A stretch of 64,000 nucleotides of DNA from Megalobrama amblycephala. Taxonomy: Eukaryota > Chordata > Actinopteri > Cypriniformes > Xenocyprididae. The notes below the pieces were generated by a model. It saw nothing but the letters and a program-made list of their open reading frames with translations. It was not told where the DNA came from and made no database searches. Positions 52,001 to 63,106 of the stretch are shown piece after piece (position 1 is the first letter of the stretch; every line of letters begins with the position of its first letter). Location of the stretch: the NCBI RefSeq assembly GCF_018812025.1, contig NC_063049.1, positions 7,230,781 to 7,294,780 on the forward strand, in the 5' to 3' direction. Both the position numbers and the translations under genes were made by a program.

Positions 52001-55000
52001 AGGCACAGAGTATTGTGTACCATGTGCAGAGTATTTATTGGGCAAATATGAGGACAGGTTCGAAAGACATGTGAGGGTTCAATCCAGCAAGACAGTCCAA
52101 CGTGGCAAACAAGTCCAAATGAAAGACAAAGGGGTGAACACGAGAAGCAAGGTCATAGACAAAAAACACAGCAGTTGAAACAATGCTTAGTTATGTACTA
52201 GATAGATACAAGACTTTGCAAGGTAAAAGGGGAAGTACAGGTCCTTAAATATGGTGATAAGGTGCAGATGGGACAGAGGTCCAGAATTCAGTAGATAGTT
52301 ACCTCATTTGGTGAGTCAGGGTAACAGTAATGCCTCCAGACCCCTGGACTCCGGACCCCTTTGACCATGAGGTCTGGGTCGTGGATGATCTGGATGACAG
52401 GTGTGGAATTCCATGATCAGTGCAAGATCCAGGATGTCATCCGATGGTACCCATGAGCGCTCCTGCAGTCCGTATCTCTCCCAGTCCACCAGGTAAAACA
52501 TGCATTGGCCCCTACGCTGTCAATCCTGGAGGGTGAGGAACATTCACTTCAAGGGGAGGTGGAGAGGTAGAGTCCTCTGTGGGGCTCAGGCCCAAGCCTT
52601 CCACTGGTTTCAGAAGAGAAACATGGAAAGTGGGAGAGTTAGAAGGAAGCAAGAGTTTGTATGTTACAGGGTTAATCTGACTGATGATTTTGAAAGGGCC
52701 AACATACCTGGGACTGAATTTCTGTCACGGGAGCCTGAGGTCGCTGGTAGACAGCCAGACCCTCTGCCCAGGGAGAAGCATGGGAAAGGGACGTAGGTGC
52801 CAATCCACCTGGATCTTTTGTTGACGGATGGCTCATTGGAGATGTATGTAGGCAGTGTCACAGACCTGATTGCTCTGATGCATCCAGTGGTTCACCATGG
52901 GAAGATCTGCAGACTCTCCAGACCAGGGGAACAGCGGGGGTTGGAATCCTAATACAAGCTCAAAAGGGTTCATGCCTGTGGTGGGTTTGCAGAGGGAGTT
53001 TTGTGCATAGTCTGGCCAGGGAAAGAAACGACTCCAATTATGCTGGTTTTAGCTACAGTAGGTCCGTAGGAACGAGCCAATCTCCTGATTGAGCTGCTCT
53101 CCCATTGGACTGTGGGTGATACCCGGAGGTGAGGCTGATGTTGAGTCAGCATGATGTTAAGACAACACCTAGGTGACACCATGGCCGGTGAGGTATGGGA
53201 AAAGGATGAAGAAGACCAGCAGGGAGTTCTTGGGCAGTTTCATTTACACACAGATTGCACAGTTTATGATGAATGAGGAAATGTCCGAGGCTAGAGAGAG
53301 CCACCAGAAACGGTTCTGCACCGACTGTGTGGTGCAGTTCTCACCTGGATGTCCAGAGCTTAATAACATGTGGACCCAATGGATAACATGAGAGCACAGA
53401 GTTTAGGGGAAATATGTCCATCGCCTGTGGGCACTGAGAAGGGGTGGGTTCAGTTAATTGTGCATGTGTTATCTCTTCCATGATGTTCCATTGGACCGGA
53501 GCCACTACCAGTGATGAGGGCAGGATGGTGGTGATAGTTTCAGAGTGATTGCTGTCCATGTGCATACGAGAGAGAGCATCTGCTTTGATGTTCTTAGATC
53601 CTGGCCGTTTGGTGACAGAGAAGTGGAAATGAAAGAAAAACAAGGCCTAACTAGCTTGTCTAGTGTTCAGTCTTTTGGCTCCCTGCATGTACTCCATGTT
53701 CTTATGGTTAGTCAGCAGAACAAAGGGGTGTTGCGCTTCCTCCAGCTAATGCCTCCACTCTTCAAAAGCAACCTCCATGGTAAACAGCTTCCCACATCAT
53801 AGTACGGTTCCCCGCATCATAGTTAGAATAGTTGCCATCATAGTTAGAATAGTTGCCGTCATAGTTAGAATAGTTGCCGTCGAATTGCCTTGCATGATAG
53901 TAACCAAATGATTCTCGACACTTATTCCACCAACAGGGTGCTCGAACACATCATACAGACGAGTTAAACAGATTGAGGGAGCCGTGAATGGTAGCGTCAT
54001 GATCCTACATGGCGGTGGCCCACTGTAGCGCTCTTCCACACAAAAGATTAATAACAAATGCTACCCTGTCCTCCTTGGTGGGGAAAGTTTGTGGCTGCTG
54101 AGTGGAAATAAAGTGAGCACTGGAGTAGGAAATCCTCTGCAGCATCTGGGGGTGCCATCAAACTTTTCCGGGAGAGCGATGTAAGGATTTACAGTGCTGA
54201 ATGCAGCCTCTGGAGAATTAGGTGTTGGTGACAGCAACTGGTGTTGTGTTGTTGGAAGATACTATACCCGATGTGGCAGAATCTTGCCGCAGATGAATGA
54301 GAACTTCATCTGTGGTGGCGGACTGCAAGGCCAGCATGTCATGGATGGAAGACTCTGCTGGATCAATAGTGGGCAAAGTCTTCTGTAACACAGAAAATTT
54401 GAAAGGCACAGCAGGATCCATGTGCAGAGTATTTATTGGGCAGGGTCAAAAGACAGATGAGAGATCAATCCAGCAAGTCCAATTAAGCAAACAAGTCTAA
54501 ATGAAAGGCAAAGGTGTAAGCACAAGAGAAGCAAGGTCATACACAGAAAACACAGCAGTGGAAACAACACTCAGTAATGCACTAGAAAGATACAAAACTT
54601 CGCACGGTAAAAGGGAAGTACAGGTCCTTAAATACGGTGGCTGATGAGGGTAACAAGGTACAGATGGGAGAGAGGTTCAGAATTCAGGAGATGGTTACCT
54701 CATGCTTTGAGTCTGGATAATGACTGGGGTGAGTGTGGATGTAACAGTGATCACCACATGAAATATATTCCTGTGATGCCTTGATTACTCCAGTGTTCAG
54801 TGTTACATGATCCTTCAGAAATTATTCTGTAACACTAGGAAGGCAGACGGAAATGGAGAATCTAGGTGCAGGAGTGAGTTTAATGAAAACAAAGCAAAAC
54901 CAAAACAGGGAAACACTGGGGACATGAACACACACAATACATTCAATGACTGACAAAGAACAAAGGAAACACAAGGGCTATTTATGCATAAGGGAACAAT

Positions 55001-58000
55001 CAGGACTAATCAACAGGGAAAACTATAAAGATGGCATGAACAAGAAACAGGAACAGAACAACATAAGAGCCCAGACATGACACAGGGAACTTATAACAGA
55101 TTTGCTGCTCAAGGAACATTTCTTATTATTAGCAATGTTGAAAACAGTTGTGCTGCTTAGTATTTTTGTGAAAACAGTGATGCATTTTTTTTAGATTAGA
55201 AATCTTTTGCAACATTATAAATGTATTTGCTGTCACTTTTTATCAGTTCTAATTAAAAGTATTAATTTCTTTAAAACATCTTACTGACTTCAGACGTTTG
55301 AACAGTAGTGTATATTATAATAAATTAATGTTAAGTGTATCAAAAACCTTACTATAAATGTACTAAAATGTTACTAAAAATAACTTTTTCATATACTGTA
55401 TATAACTGTTTATCCAGGGTAAATATTGTAAGTAAATATCTGAACTACTCGTTGGACTAGGCCAACAGAAAAAAAAAACCCTTATTGTTGATCTCCGATC
55501 TGTAGTACATTACTGTGACCTCTAGAAATTGTTTACCAGTTTACTAAAACTAATTCTCTGTGTTTTATTCCCATCAACTCTTTTTCTCGGTCTCTGTTCA
55601 GCCTGGAGGGGTTACACGGCCCGTCAGAATCTGAAGCTGATAAAGAAAGAGCGCGAGCTGGCTGCTGTGCAGATCCAGTCAGGTACGCATCTCTCAGAGT
55701 GCTCTGTTGAACCCAAATTCATGTTACAAAATTGTGGAGAATTTCTACTTTATACTTTTGTGTCTCTCAATTTCAGTGTAGTCTGATTTATTGGCACGAA
55801 AAGTAACACTCATTTATAATGCTATTTGCATATGAGCTGTAAACAGTGGAAAAGTGCAGAATAAAGTAAAATAGAAATTAGGAAAATCAAAGTAGAATAA
55901 GACTACAAAATCAATAAATGAAATTACATACTTTAGTCATTAAAAGTATGTAATTTGATCAGCCACAACATTAAAATCACTGACAGGGGAAGTGAATAAC
56001 ATTGATTACATCATTACAGTGGCACCTGTCAAGGGGTGAGACATATTAGGCAGCACAGTCAGTTCTTGAATTTCATGTGTTGGAAGCAGGAAAAATGGGC
56101 AAGCGAAAAGATCTGAGTGACTTTGACAAGGGCCAAATAGTGATGGGTACACAACTGAGTCAGAGCATTGCCAAAACGGCAGGACTTGTCGGGTGTTCCC
56201 ATTTAGCAAGATGACTAGCGTGTTTGGAAAAACAAGAGCGAAAAATGAGAAGGAGCAGTAGTAAAAATGTAAATATGTTTAGTGATAGAGACAAGTGCTA
56301 AGACTGCTCCCACTTTCTGTCTTTCCAAATCTTTCCAACTTGCAATTTTTACAGCATTTTTCACAAAGTACCTTTTTTGATCTCAACAAACAATCCCAAG
56401 AAACAGTGCTGCTAAATTAATAATGTGTGGAGCCAGCGTCTCTTTTGAAAGTTTGGGTCACAGCATTTGGTCCCCATGTTTCAGTAGAAAGCTGCATTTT
56501 GAGCTCGCTTTGCTTTCATCTGTTTCCCAGTGCAGGCGGCAGAGGAGCGAAGAGAGAGAGATAGAAAGATGGGGGGTGTTGGGGGTTCCCTGCCACTTCC
56601 TCTCTCACATTCCCGGCCCATTACAGACTCTCACATACCAGAAACAAGATGGCTTTTTATACTGTCACCCTTTTCATCTGAAATGTAAATGAATTCTTAC
56701 TCGGTGTGGCCTGACGGAGATCAAAGCGGGCATATTAACCTTCTTGGGGCGCGTTTCCATCGCCACGCTCGTCTTCTGAGGGCGTGAGGAGGGAGGGGCG
56801 GAGGCAGGGGTCTAGGGGGAGGAAGGAGAGGGAGGAGTGATGCTATTGTTCTCCTCTCCTCTTCTGGAGTACTTCAATTCTCCTTTTTTGCAGACGTCTC
56901 TCTCTGGCTCTGTGCTCACAGTATGTCCACTGGTGCAGGTGGCGCGGTGTACGGCACATGTTCAGAGCCGTGTAGAGGTGTGTGTATCCGCTTTGAGGTG
57001 GGCTGCATTAGCATTTCTAAAATAAACACTCATCTTTCAAAAATTTGAGACCCATATGCAGAGAATATGCTGAGCACAGTATGCAGATTTAAAAAAAAAA
57101 AACGGGCTTTCAGGGGGGGAACGCTTTCTATATCCATACAGGATATCTATACACTGTAAAAAAAACAAAAAAAAAAAACAAAAAAACAAAAGTGGTACCC
57201 TGTAATTGTTAGTAAAGAGCTATTTTTACCTTATTTAACCCATGAAATAGAGTTTTGTTGGTGTAAATGTAAGTTGATTCAGCTATATTAAATAATTTTA
57301 TTTATTTTAGTGTCCCTGTTACTCATCTTGCATGTACTTACTATAGTAATAACATAGTGTTACTGTTGTCATAATATAGTAAAAAAAAAAAAAAAATGCA
57401 TAATTACAAGCAACTATAACCCTAAACCAATCCCTAATCGTAATTATATAGTTACATTTTGTACATTTATAAGTATAAGTACATTTTGTTAATTAATATT
57501 ACTCTGTATTTTTTTGTATAATTACACTATAACAAGGGCACCTTAAAATAAAATAGTGTAACTTTAAAAAAAAAAAAAAAAATAGAAACCTAAAACTTAG
57601 GTTTTAGGTAAAAATGTGGAAATTTAAATGTTACCTTTTTTTTCAGTGTAGGAGATTTGCTGTGACCATTCTGTTCTGAGTTTCATCTTGCACAAACCAA
57701 GCTGTGTTTTAGTAAACGGCAACTATATTAAAGATTTTATGGCTAACGCTTTACTTAAAGCCTTTATGTATAATGCTGTATTCATAATGTACATTATAAT
57801 GCATTGTCTTTTTATAAATAATTGTAACCAAAGTTAAAATGCATCATAATATTTGCAGATTCCTTGTTACAGCTGAAGTGGTTGTTTGTCAAGTGTTTTA
57901 ATGCGTTATACTTTCTAAGGGTATGTTGAATGAGTAGAGAAGTATAATAATAATAATAATAATAAACTATAGTTACAATTATTGATGAGACCATACATGT

Positions 58001-61000
58001 TAGCAATAAGGTACTCGAGGCTGTGCTGTATCGTGAATAAGTCACAGCTTAAGGGCGTTGTTAGGCACAACACGAAGTGGAGTAACCCCTTCATCCGTGA
58101 CTTAATCACGATACAGTACAGCCTCGAGTACCTTATTGCATTTATAAAACGGTTACCACACAATACAAAAAATAAAGCCAAAAATATGTATCAGTGCAAC
58201 TTTCATGAATTAAACTATCTTCCTTCCTTCCGCCTGAAAAAATAGCCCCTGACCGTGAACAGCAACAGAAGTTACATTATTATGCCATTAGATGGCGGCA
58301 AAGACTGTCTTTATGAGTGTGTCAGTCAGCAGCGAAGACTTTTACATTGAAAAGACTGAATTGTTGTGAACACAGAACAAGATGCAACAGATAAATGCTT
58401 TGACTAGCGCTGTCAGTCATGGGAAAAACCCTTAAATGTTTAAAAAGGTAATACATCGGACATTTTTTATCATGAACATAGGACCGACCTAAAGGAAAAT
58501 GCTAAATCTGAATGCAGGTAATAAACTCGCTCACTCAATCTCTTTCTCACAATATCTTCTACATAATACAGTAAGCTTCAATGAACAATATCAATTGAGA
58601 ACAAACAGTTCATGCTGCTAAGAGTGGTTACTAAGGGTGATGTGTAGTGATACACAGAACTGTTGGGTGAAGCGGTCATAGCCGTGTATTATTGTGAATA
58701 AAACACAGCTATTGACCAATCAAAATCAAGGACAGGAACTAACTGTTTTATAATACAAGTTATAATTAATGCATTAAAAATACTAATGCATTATATATAA
58801 TGGCTTTAAGTAAAGTGATACCATTTTATGAAGCCTGTATTTATAATGCATTAATAGGGTATTTTAAGCCATTGTAATGTATGCATAATAGCTTATAAAA
58901 AATTAAAAAACGTTTAATATTTTGTATCATCTCATGAATAATTGTAACAACAGTTATAATAAATTATAATACTTAGCTATTTGTGGTTATAACTTTTAAG
59001 ATTTAAAGCACGATGAACATCGTTACATCCACTTAAGTTATAATGGATTATAGTTTTATTATGGATTATAAGTCTTATATCTTTGTTCATTTTTTATTTA
59101 AAATCTGCACAGTGTCTTTCTACATTTCATGAGTGGTTAGGAGTGGTTGTTCATATTTGAGTGTTTCCAGTGAGGCTAATGTTAATTTCAGAGTAAAATA
59201 TTTTAAGTTCACTGGTAACCTATTTACATCTGGAACAATGCAATATGGTTTTGTTGATATTACAATAAAACATTCAAAGCAAATGTGTCATATAATCCAT
59301 TCATGATTTCTTATGGCTGTAAACACTTAAAGGGATAGTTCATCCAAAAATGAAAATTCTGTCATCATTTACTCACCTTCAAGTTCCAAAACTGTATGAA
59401 TTTCCATAGTATTGAAAAAAATATATGGAAGTCAATGGCTGTCAACAAATGTTTGGTTACCAACATTCTTCAAAATGTCTTCTTTTGTGTTCAGCAGAAG
59501 AAAGAAATTCATTCTTATTCTTATAATACTTTACTCAAAGCAGACAAAGACCACTTATATTATGACTACATTATAAAGCCTTTTGGATGTTTACAAGAAG
59601 ACTTTGTATTTGTCACTTAACAGACAGACCACTCATAAGATAAGTATTAAGATATATTGCATTATAAATACAGAAAGTTTTACCAAGATTGTTTGTAAAT
59701 ATAATAGACCCTTTTATCTCATATAGTAAATCCTGCAAAGTTTTTTAACATTTTTATTTTTTAAAACGCATATGTACATTTATAGCACTATACTACGGAA
59801 GAGGATTAGGGCCAAGCAATAATACAAAAATAAAACCATCTCGAGATTAAAGTTGTTAAATTTCGAGAAAAAAATTGTTAAATTTTGAGAAAAAAGTCGA
59901 AATAAAATGTTCAGAATAAACTCATTAAATTACGAGAAAAAATCTCGTTAAATTTCGAGAAAAAAGTCGAGATAAAATGTTGAGAATAAAGTCATTAAAT
60001 TACGATAAAAAAAGTTGTTAAATTACAAGAACAAACTTGTTAAATTATGAGAAAAATGTTGTTAAATTTCGAGAAAAAAGTCGAGATAAAATGTTGAGAA
60101 TAAACTCATTAAATTATGAGTTTATTCTCAACATTTTATCTCGACTTTTTCCCTCGAAATTTAACGAGTTTTTTTCTCGTAATTTAATGAGTTTATTCTC
60201 AACATTTTATCTCGACTTTTTTCTCGAAATTTAACTTTTTTTTCTCGTAATTTAATGAGTTTATTCTCAACATTTTATCTCGACTTTTTTCTCGAAATTT
60301 AATGACATGTTTCTCATAATTTAATGAATTTGTTCTCATAATTTAATGACTTTTTTCTCGTAATTTAACAAGTTTATTCTCAACATTTTATTTAGACTTT
60401 TTTCTCAAAATTTAATGAGTTTTTTTCTCGTAATTTAACGAGATTATTCTCAACATTTTATCTCGACTTTTTTCTTGAAATTTAACGAGTTTTTTTCTCA
60501 TAATTTAACGGGTTTATTCTCAACATTTTATCTCGACTTTTTTCTCGAAATTTAACAAGTTTTTTTCTTGTAATTTAATGAGTTTATTCTCAACATTTAT
60601 CTCGACTTTTTTCTCGAAATTGAACGATTTTTTTTCACGTAATTTAACGAGTTTATTCTCAACATTTTATCTCGACTTTTTTCTTGAAATTTAACAAGTT
60701 TTTTTCTCGTAATTTAACAAGTTTATTCTCAACATTTTATTTAGACTTTTTTTCTCAAAATTTAACGAGTTTTTTTCTTGTAATTTAACGAGTTTATTCT
60801 CAACATTTTATCTCGACTTTTTTCTTGAAATTTAACAAGTTTTTTTCTCGTAATTTAACGAGTTTATTCTCAACATTTTATCTTGACTTTTTTCTTGAAA
60901 TTTAACAAGTTTTTTTCTCGTAATTTAACGAGTTTATTCTCAACATTTTATTTAGACTTTTTTCTCAAAATTTAACGAGTTTTTTTCTCGTAATTTAACG

Positions 61001-62162
61001 AGTTTATTCTCAACATTTTATCTTGACATTTTTCTTGAAATTTAACGAGTTTTTTTCTCGTAATTTAACGAGTTTATTCTCAACATTTTATCTTGACTTT
61101 TTTCTTGAAATTTAACAAGTTTTTTTCTCGTAATTTAACGAGTTTATTCTCAACATTTTATTTCGACTTTTTTCTCGAATTTTAATGAGTTTTTTTCTCG
61201 TAATTTAACGAGTTTATTCTTAACATTTTTATTTCGACTTTTTTCTCGAAATTTAACAGCTTTAATCTCGAGATGGTTTTATTTTTTTATTATTGCTTGG
61301 CCCTAATCCTCTTCCGTACTATACTTGGTATTATATTACCTTTGCATTAAATTACAAAAAACTAGTTGCTGTTTCTAATACAGCGGCTATGGAATTTTAC
61401 CCAACAATGACGACTTCCGCTTCTGAGAAACTCGGAAATGTGAAAAGGGTCTATAGTCATGATACTGACGCAAAGCGTTTTCTGAACACCCACAAAAACA
61501 CATGACAAACTATCCACTCCCACACTGTGTGAGAGTGTGAGATTACATGGTTGCGTTCTCACCCTCTGTTCTGATTAAAGCGTAAAGTTTTGAGTTTTAA
61601 TTGGGCGTCTCATTGAAAGTGGAATAAATGACTACTTTAGCATTTTAGAGCAGGGCTGCTGCTTTCATGTGTTCTGAGATTTACACTCATTTGTATGAGT
61701 GATAAAGTACTAATTACTCACTCAGAGCTCATTGTGTTTTTTATCCTAAACATGCATTTAGAGTGTCTGATCAAAGGAATCAATTTATCTGAATGTATGT
61801 AACTGATTTAAAATCAAAGCTGCTTGAATGGAAGTAAAAAACTGCTACATTACATTTGATACTACCATGCAGTATACTTAGTCATACTAATTTAGGAAAT
61901 GTTTATAAATGGGGTTTCATACATTATTGCTCAAACTTAGTAGTGATTATTTATCTAGAGATGATCACACCATTTGCGCTACAGATTCTTCAGTATGCCT
62001 GCTTTTACAGTACATTTCTAAGTGATCAGACTTAAGATTTTCACCTACTACAAATTGTTATCTGATATTATGTCATTTTATTCAATGTTCCACAATTATA
62101 TGTGTTACAGCATACAGAGGCTACAGAGTCAGGAAAGACTACAAACAGAGTCGACACACAGG
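39545..62162 (+). CDS. myo3b: class III myosin, eight internal exons (motor loop 2 to IQ neck)
   Basis: Exons: 39545-39624, 40105-40125, 44799-44876, 47344-47549, 50583-50694, 51578-51740, 55602-55682, 62111-62162 (793 nt, about 264 codons). Every border is GT-AG and every phase joins. The protein reads from motor loop 2 through [21 protein letters not shown], the actin-interface segment [12 protein letters not shown] and the converter ([19 protein letters not shown]) to [14 protein letters not shown] and three IQ motifs. Class III myosins are plus-end motors with an N-terminal kinase domain and act in actin protrusions of photoreceptors and hair cells. IQ-region residues ([22 protein letters not shown]) look more like MYO3B than MYO3A from memory, so the paralogue call is tentative. 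Kinase and earlier motor exons and the tail are not in view. Confidence 0.85.
40105..40125 (+). CDS. myo3b: myo3 21-nt microexon (SPKYLLK)
   Basis: It sits between CTCTCAG and GTAAGAA, phase 0 at both ends, so it can be included or skipped without shifting the frame. It would add seven residues to loop 2. The strong borders and frame support it; protein similarity cannot, at this length. Confidence 0.6.
40587..41093. mobile_element. TIR element (AAAGGTGCTATAGAGGATG ends)
   Basis: The ends AAAGGTGCTATAGAGGATG and its exact complement lie 507 bp apart. An internal hairpin of 18-bp arms lies at 40735-40771. It is non-coding and resembles a hAT-type MITE known in zebrafish. Confidence 0.7.
41094..43246 (+). 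other. myosin intron, little recognised
   Basis: No coding or RNA feature is seen. A CA/CT microsatellite lies at about 43037-43090. Confidence 0.5.
43037..43090. repeat. CA/CT microsatellite
   Basis: (CA)n passing into (CT)n, about 54 bp. Confidence 0.95.
43247..44040. mobile_element. TIR element with a THAP-like remnant
   Basis: Inverted ends ATAGAGGGGTATGCACATGA and its near-complement (TGATGTCAATGCATACCCTCTAT) bound 794 bp. A frame at 43344-43613 contains [11 protein letters not shown], which resembles the C-x2-H-F end of a THAP zinc finger preceded by Arg/Phe/Trp positions. The CxxxC start is not clear. It may be a decayed P-element-like (THAP) transposon end. Confidence 0.45.
44799..44876 (+). 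CDS. myo3b: myo3 exon: end of loop 2 into helix
   Basis: 26 codons, phase 0 to 0, [20 protein letters not shown] then VASYFR. Acceptor GTTTAG, donor [14 protein letters not shown] followed by YSLMDLLSK in the next exon is the classic myosin sequence before the actin interface. Confidence 0.85.
44967..46173 (+). mobile_element. long-TIR element carrying a THAP-domain ORF
   Basis: Inverted arms of about 365 bp (44967-45331 and 45808-46173) begin TTAAAGGGATAGTTCACCC. The loop between them encodes a THAP domain (see the CDS at 45284). The arms belong to the same family as the non-coding elements at 35354, 47881 and 59327. It lies in the intron between the 44876 and 47344 myosin exons. Confidence 0.8.
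45284..45739 (+). CDS. THAP-type zinc-finger ORF (transposon-derived)
   Basis: A 151-codon open frame. Its second half fits a THAP domain: CAYPDC (C-x4-C, residues about 63-68), a basic region, TFHIFP, a conserved Trp (LWLIAL), VCSDHF (C-x2-H) and LKP..AVTMVFP near the end. THAP domains bind DNA and form the N-terminus of P-element-like transposases (THAP9 family). Here nothing follows the domain, so it is either a truncated transposase or a captured DNA-binding module. The ATG at 45284 lies inside the inverted repeat, and a later start is possible. Confidence 0.65.
   Translation: MSNCLECAHGIRCMRCVLWRSLRKRRKLSLTRIRHSLFTQCTNIVGTTANQNGTCAYPDCSNRLKTKRLRSLTRTHSGVVTFHIFPTSEPARMKLWLIALRLDINTPINILQLFRVCSDHFSPDDFTYPGEDHVRLKPLAVTMVFPHPTEV
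46174..47343 (+). other. myosin intron, no further gene seen
   Basis: AT-rich sequence ending in a T-rich tract and CAG at 47341-47343. No coding or RNA gene is seen. Confidence 0.5.
47344..47549 (+). CDS. myo3b: myo3 exon: actin interface and converter
   Basis: 206 nt, phase 0 to phase 2. It encodes [40 protein letters not shown] and [20 protein letters not shown]. These residues are diagnostic of the myosin motor C-terminal third. The donor is CAG|GTAGAA. Confidence 0.95.
47881..48324. mobile_element. short TIR element of the TTAAAGGATAG type
   Basis: The ends TAAAGGATAGGTTTACCCAA and TTTTTGGATGAACTATCCCTTTA are inverted, about 444 bp apart, and the interior is non-coding. Same family as 35354 and 44967. 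Confidence 0.65.
48325..50582 (+). other. myosin intron, no feature recognised
   Basis: Unique-looking intron sequence with short A/T runs. Small frames on both strands show no coding character. Confidence 0.5.
50583..50694 (+). CDS. myo3b: myo3 exon: end of motor domain
   Basis: 112 nt, phase 2 to 0. It encodes [20 protein letters not shown] then a stretch ending HWVLGKTK. The split Arg codon AG|G joins the previous exon. Acceptor TTGTAG. Confidence 0.92.
51578..51740 (+). CDS. myo3b: myo3 exon: end of motor, IQ1 and start of IQ2
   Basis: 163 nt, phase 0 to 1. It encodes [20 protein letters not shown], then [19 protein letters not shown] (IQ1, with M replacing the usual I before Q) and AVIIQS (start of IQ2). 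The donor CAG|GTTCTT is weak outside the GT, but the phase and the IQ2 continuation at 55602 support it. Confidence 0.92.
51981..52326 (-). repeat. 3' LTR of the gypsy remnant
   Basis: Shares the blocks GTGCAGAGTATTTATTGGGC and GGGAAGTACAGGTCCTTAAA with 54384-54746. It starts TGTAACA and ends GGTAACA. Confidence 0.65.
52316..52501 (-). pseudogene. gypsy chromodomain fragment
   Basis: On the minus strand it encodes [20 protein letters not shown], typical of the integrase-linked chromodomain in fish gypsy elements. The end runs into the 3' LTR. Confidence 0.75.
53341..53643 (-). pseudogene. gypsy RNase H / linker fragment
   Basis: On the minus strand it contains [20 protein letters not shown], the conserved end of the RNase H domain, then a degenerate linker with WNIMEEI. 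It is interrupted relative to an intact pol gene. Confidence 0.75.
53812..53880. repeat. 22-bp tandem repeat, three copies
   Basis: Three copies of a unit containing CATAGTTAGAATAGTTGCC lie in the gag part of the retroelement remnant. Confidence 0.85.
54384..54746 (-). repeat. 5' LTR of the gypsy remnant
   Basis: Partner of 51981-52326, with the same shared blocks and several small indels, indicating age. Confidence 0.65.
54838..55092. repeat. LTR-like dispersed repeat, partial
   Basis: A purine-rich stretch with GGGCTATTTATGCATAAGGG resembles minus-strand fish LTR sequence (a reversed TATA-like region). No partner or ends were identified. Low certainty. Confidence 0.3.
55602..55682 (+). 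CDS. myo3b: myo3 exon: IQ2 and start of IQ3
   Basis: 81 nt, phase 1 to 1. It encodes [20 protein letters not shown] then AAVQIQS. A 27-residue module between identical split codons (TCA G|) is the usual IQ-repeat exon. Confidence 0.9.
55953..56214 (+). mobile_element. 5' fragment of a Tc1/mariner-like element
   Basis: It begins ATTTGATCAGCCACAACATT and carries an ATG at 56095 followed by 39 codons ([18 protein letters not shown], then [14 protein letters not shown]). This resembles the N-terminal helix-turn-helix of a transposase widespread in vertebrates. A stop at 56212-56214 and loss of similarity show it is truncated. The family assignment is from memory. Confidence 0.55.
56215..57739 (+). 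other. myosin intron, no gene recognised
   Basis: Includes A-rich runs (about 57160-57190, 57378-57396, 57567-57583). No exon or RNA gene is seen. Confidence 0.5.
57740..58823. mobile_element. TIR element (CTTTACTTAAAGCC ends) with internal palindrome
   Basis: The left end CTTTACTTAAAGCC and right end GGCTTTAAGTAAAG are exact inverses about 1.08 kb apart. Inside, 58004-58139 is a near-perfect palindrome with arms of about 43 bp starting GCAATAAGGTACTCGAGGCT. No transposase is present. Confidence 0.6.
59327..59512. mobile_element. one-ended TTAAAGGGATAGTTCA-type repeat
   Basis: The left end TTAAAGGGATAGTTCATCC and the following ATGAAAATTCTGTCATCATT match the family of 35354 and 44967. The inverted right end is missing. 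Confidence 0.6.
59796..61316. mobile_element. foldback element filled with a 70-bp minisatellite
   Basis: The ends CGGAAGAGGATTAGGGCC and its complement are flanked by TA on both sides. The interior is a 70-bp repeat (TTTCTCGTAATTTAACGAG... TTATTCTCAACATTTTATC...) in opposite orientations around an axis at about 60112. The left arm has about 4 units and the right arm about 17. It is non-coding, and small frames inside are spurious. Confidence 0.85.
62111..62162 (+). CDS. myo3b: myo3 exon: IQ3
   Basis: 52 nt, phase 1 to 2, encoding [17 protein letters not shown]. It completes the third IQ motif begun at 55682. Acceptor TTACAG, donor GTGAGT. The gene continues beyond the window. Confidence 0.88.
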
Positions 62163-62361
62163 GTGAGTTGAGGGTGTGTTCATTGTGTTTGTTTCCTTTG
62201 TATGTTATCATAGTGTATTTTTGCATGATTGTGTGTTTAGGTATCTGTTTGTTCTATACAGTAGGTTCCCTGCAGTGATGTTGTGTTTGAGTGTGTGCAA
62301 GCATTGTATTCATTAACCTCCCTTAAATCACAAATCCTGAGCAATAATCCACAAGTTCTTT

Positions 62362-62418
<57 letters not shown>

Positions 62419-63075
62419 TGGGGACATTCTATAATGGTTTTTATACTGTACAAACCGTATTTTCTATCGCCTTACACTACCCCTACATTTAAACCTACCC
62501 ATCACAGAAAACTGTGCACAATTTTACTTTCTCAAAAAAACTCATTCTGTATGATTTATTAGCCTTTTGAAAAATGGAGACATGGGGTAATGTCCTCATA
62601 AGTCACCCTCTCCTTGTAATACCTATGTCATACCCATGTCATTATACAAATTTGTGTCCTGATATGTCACAAAAACACACACACACACACACAGAATGAT
62701 GATGATCAGTGTTACTGAATGCAAGTACATGTACAACAAAATTCTAATTCAGTCATCTTCTTATAAAAACTATTTTAAAAAGTTGAGTTTTTTTTTATTA
62801 TTAATTTTGGATTTGATTTGCCAAAAAAAGCAACAAAAACATGGATTTTGTTGTTGTGTTTGAACTCAAATTGAACTCAACCATGCAACAGTGCACAGCT
62901 GTTTTGTGGTTTGTTTTGTTTTTGTTGTGTTTTGTTTTGATTTGATTTATTTTTTTTTTTTTTTGCTGACAATCGTATCGAAATAACTCATTAAATAGAT
63001 TTCGTTACAAAAAAAAAATCCAAAGTTTTCATCCACCCTCCCACATCTAAGAGTGTTTTGGGTGGTGTGTGTATA

Positions 63076-63106
<31 letters not shown>

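Larger units (their letters stand above)
51981..54746 (-). mobile_element. decayed Ty3/gypsy chromovirus with two LTRs
   Basis: Two related LTRs (51981-52326 and 54384-54746) flank about 2.06 kb read on the minus strand. From the 5' LTR at 54746 inward, fragments resemble gag (about 54057-53797, with DVFEHPVGG), the RNase H end (53643-53400, with [16 protein letters not shown]), integrase C-terminal half (about 53180-52861) and a chromodomain (52501-52316, with [17 protein letters not shown]). Reverse transcriptase is missing and the frames are broken, so it is a dead, internally deleted copy. No target duplication is obvious. Confidence 0.8.

Noticed and set aside
39545..62162. Class V or other unconventional myosin instead of class III
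   Set aside because: The [14 protein letters not shown] segment, loop 2 and IQ spacing fit class III. The MYO3A versus MYO3B choice remains open.
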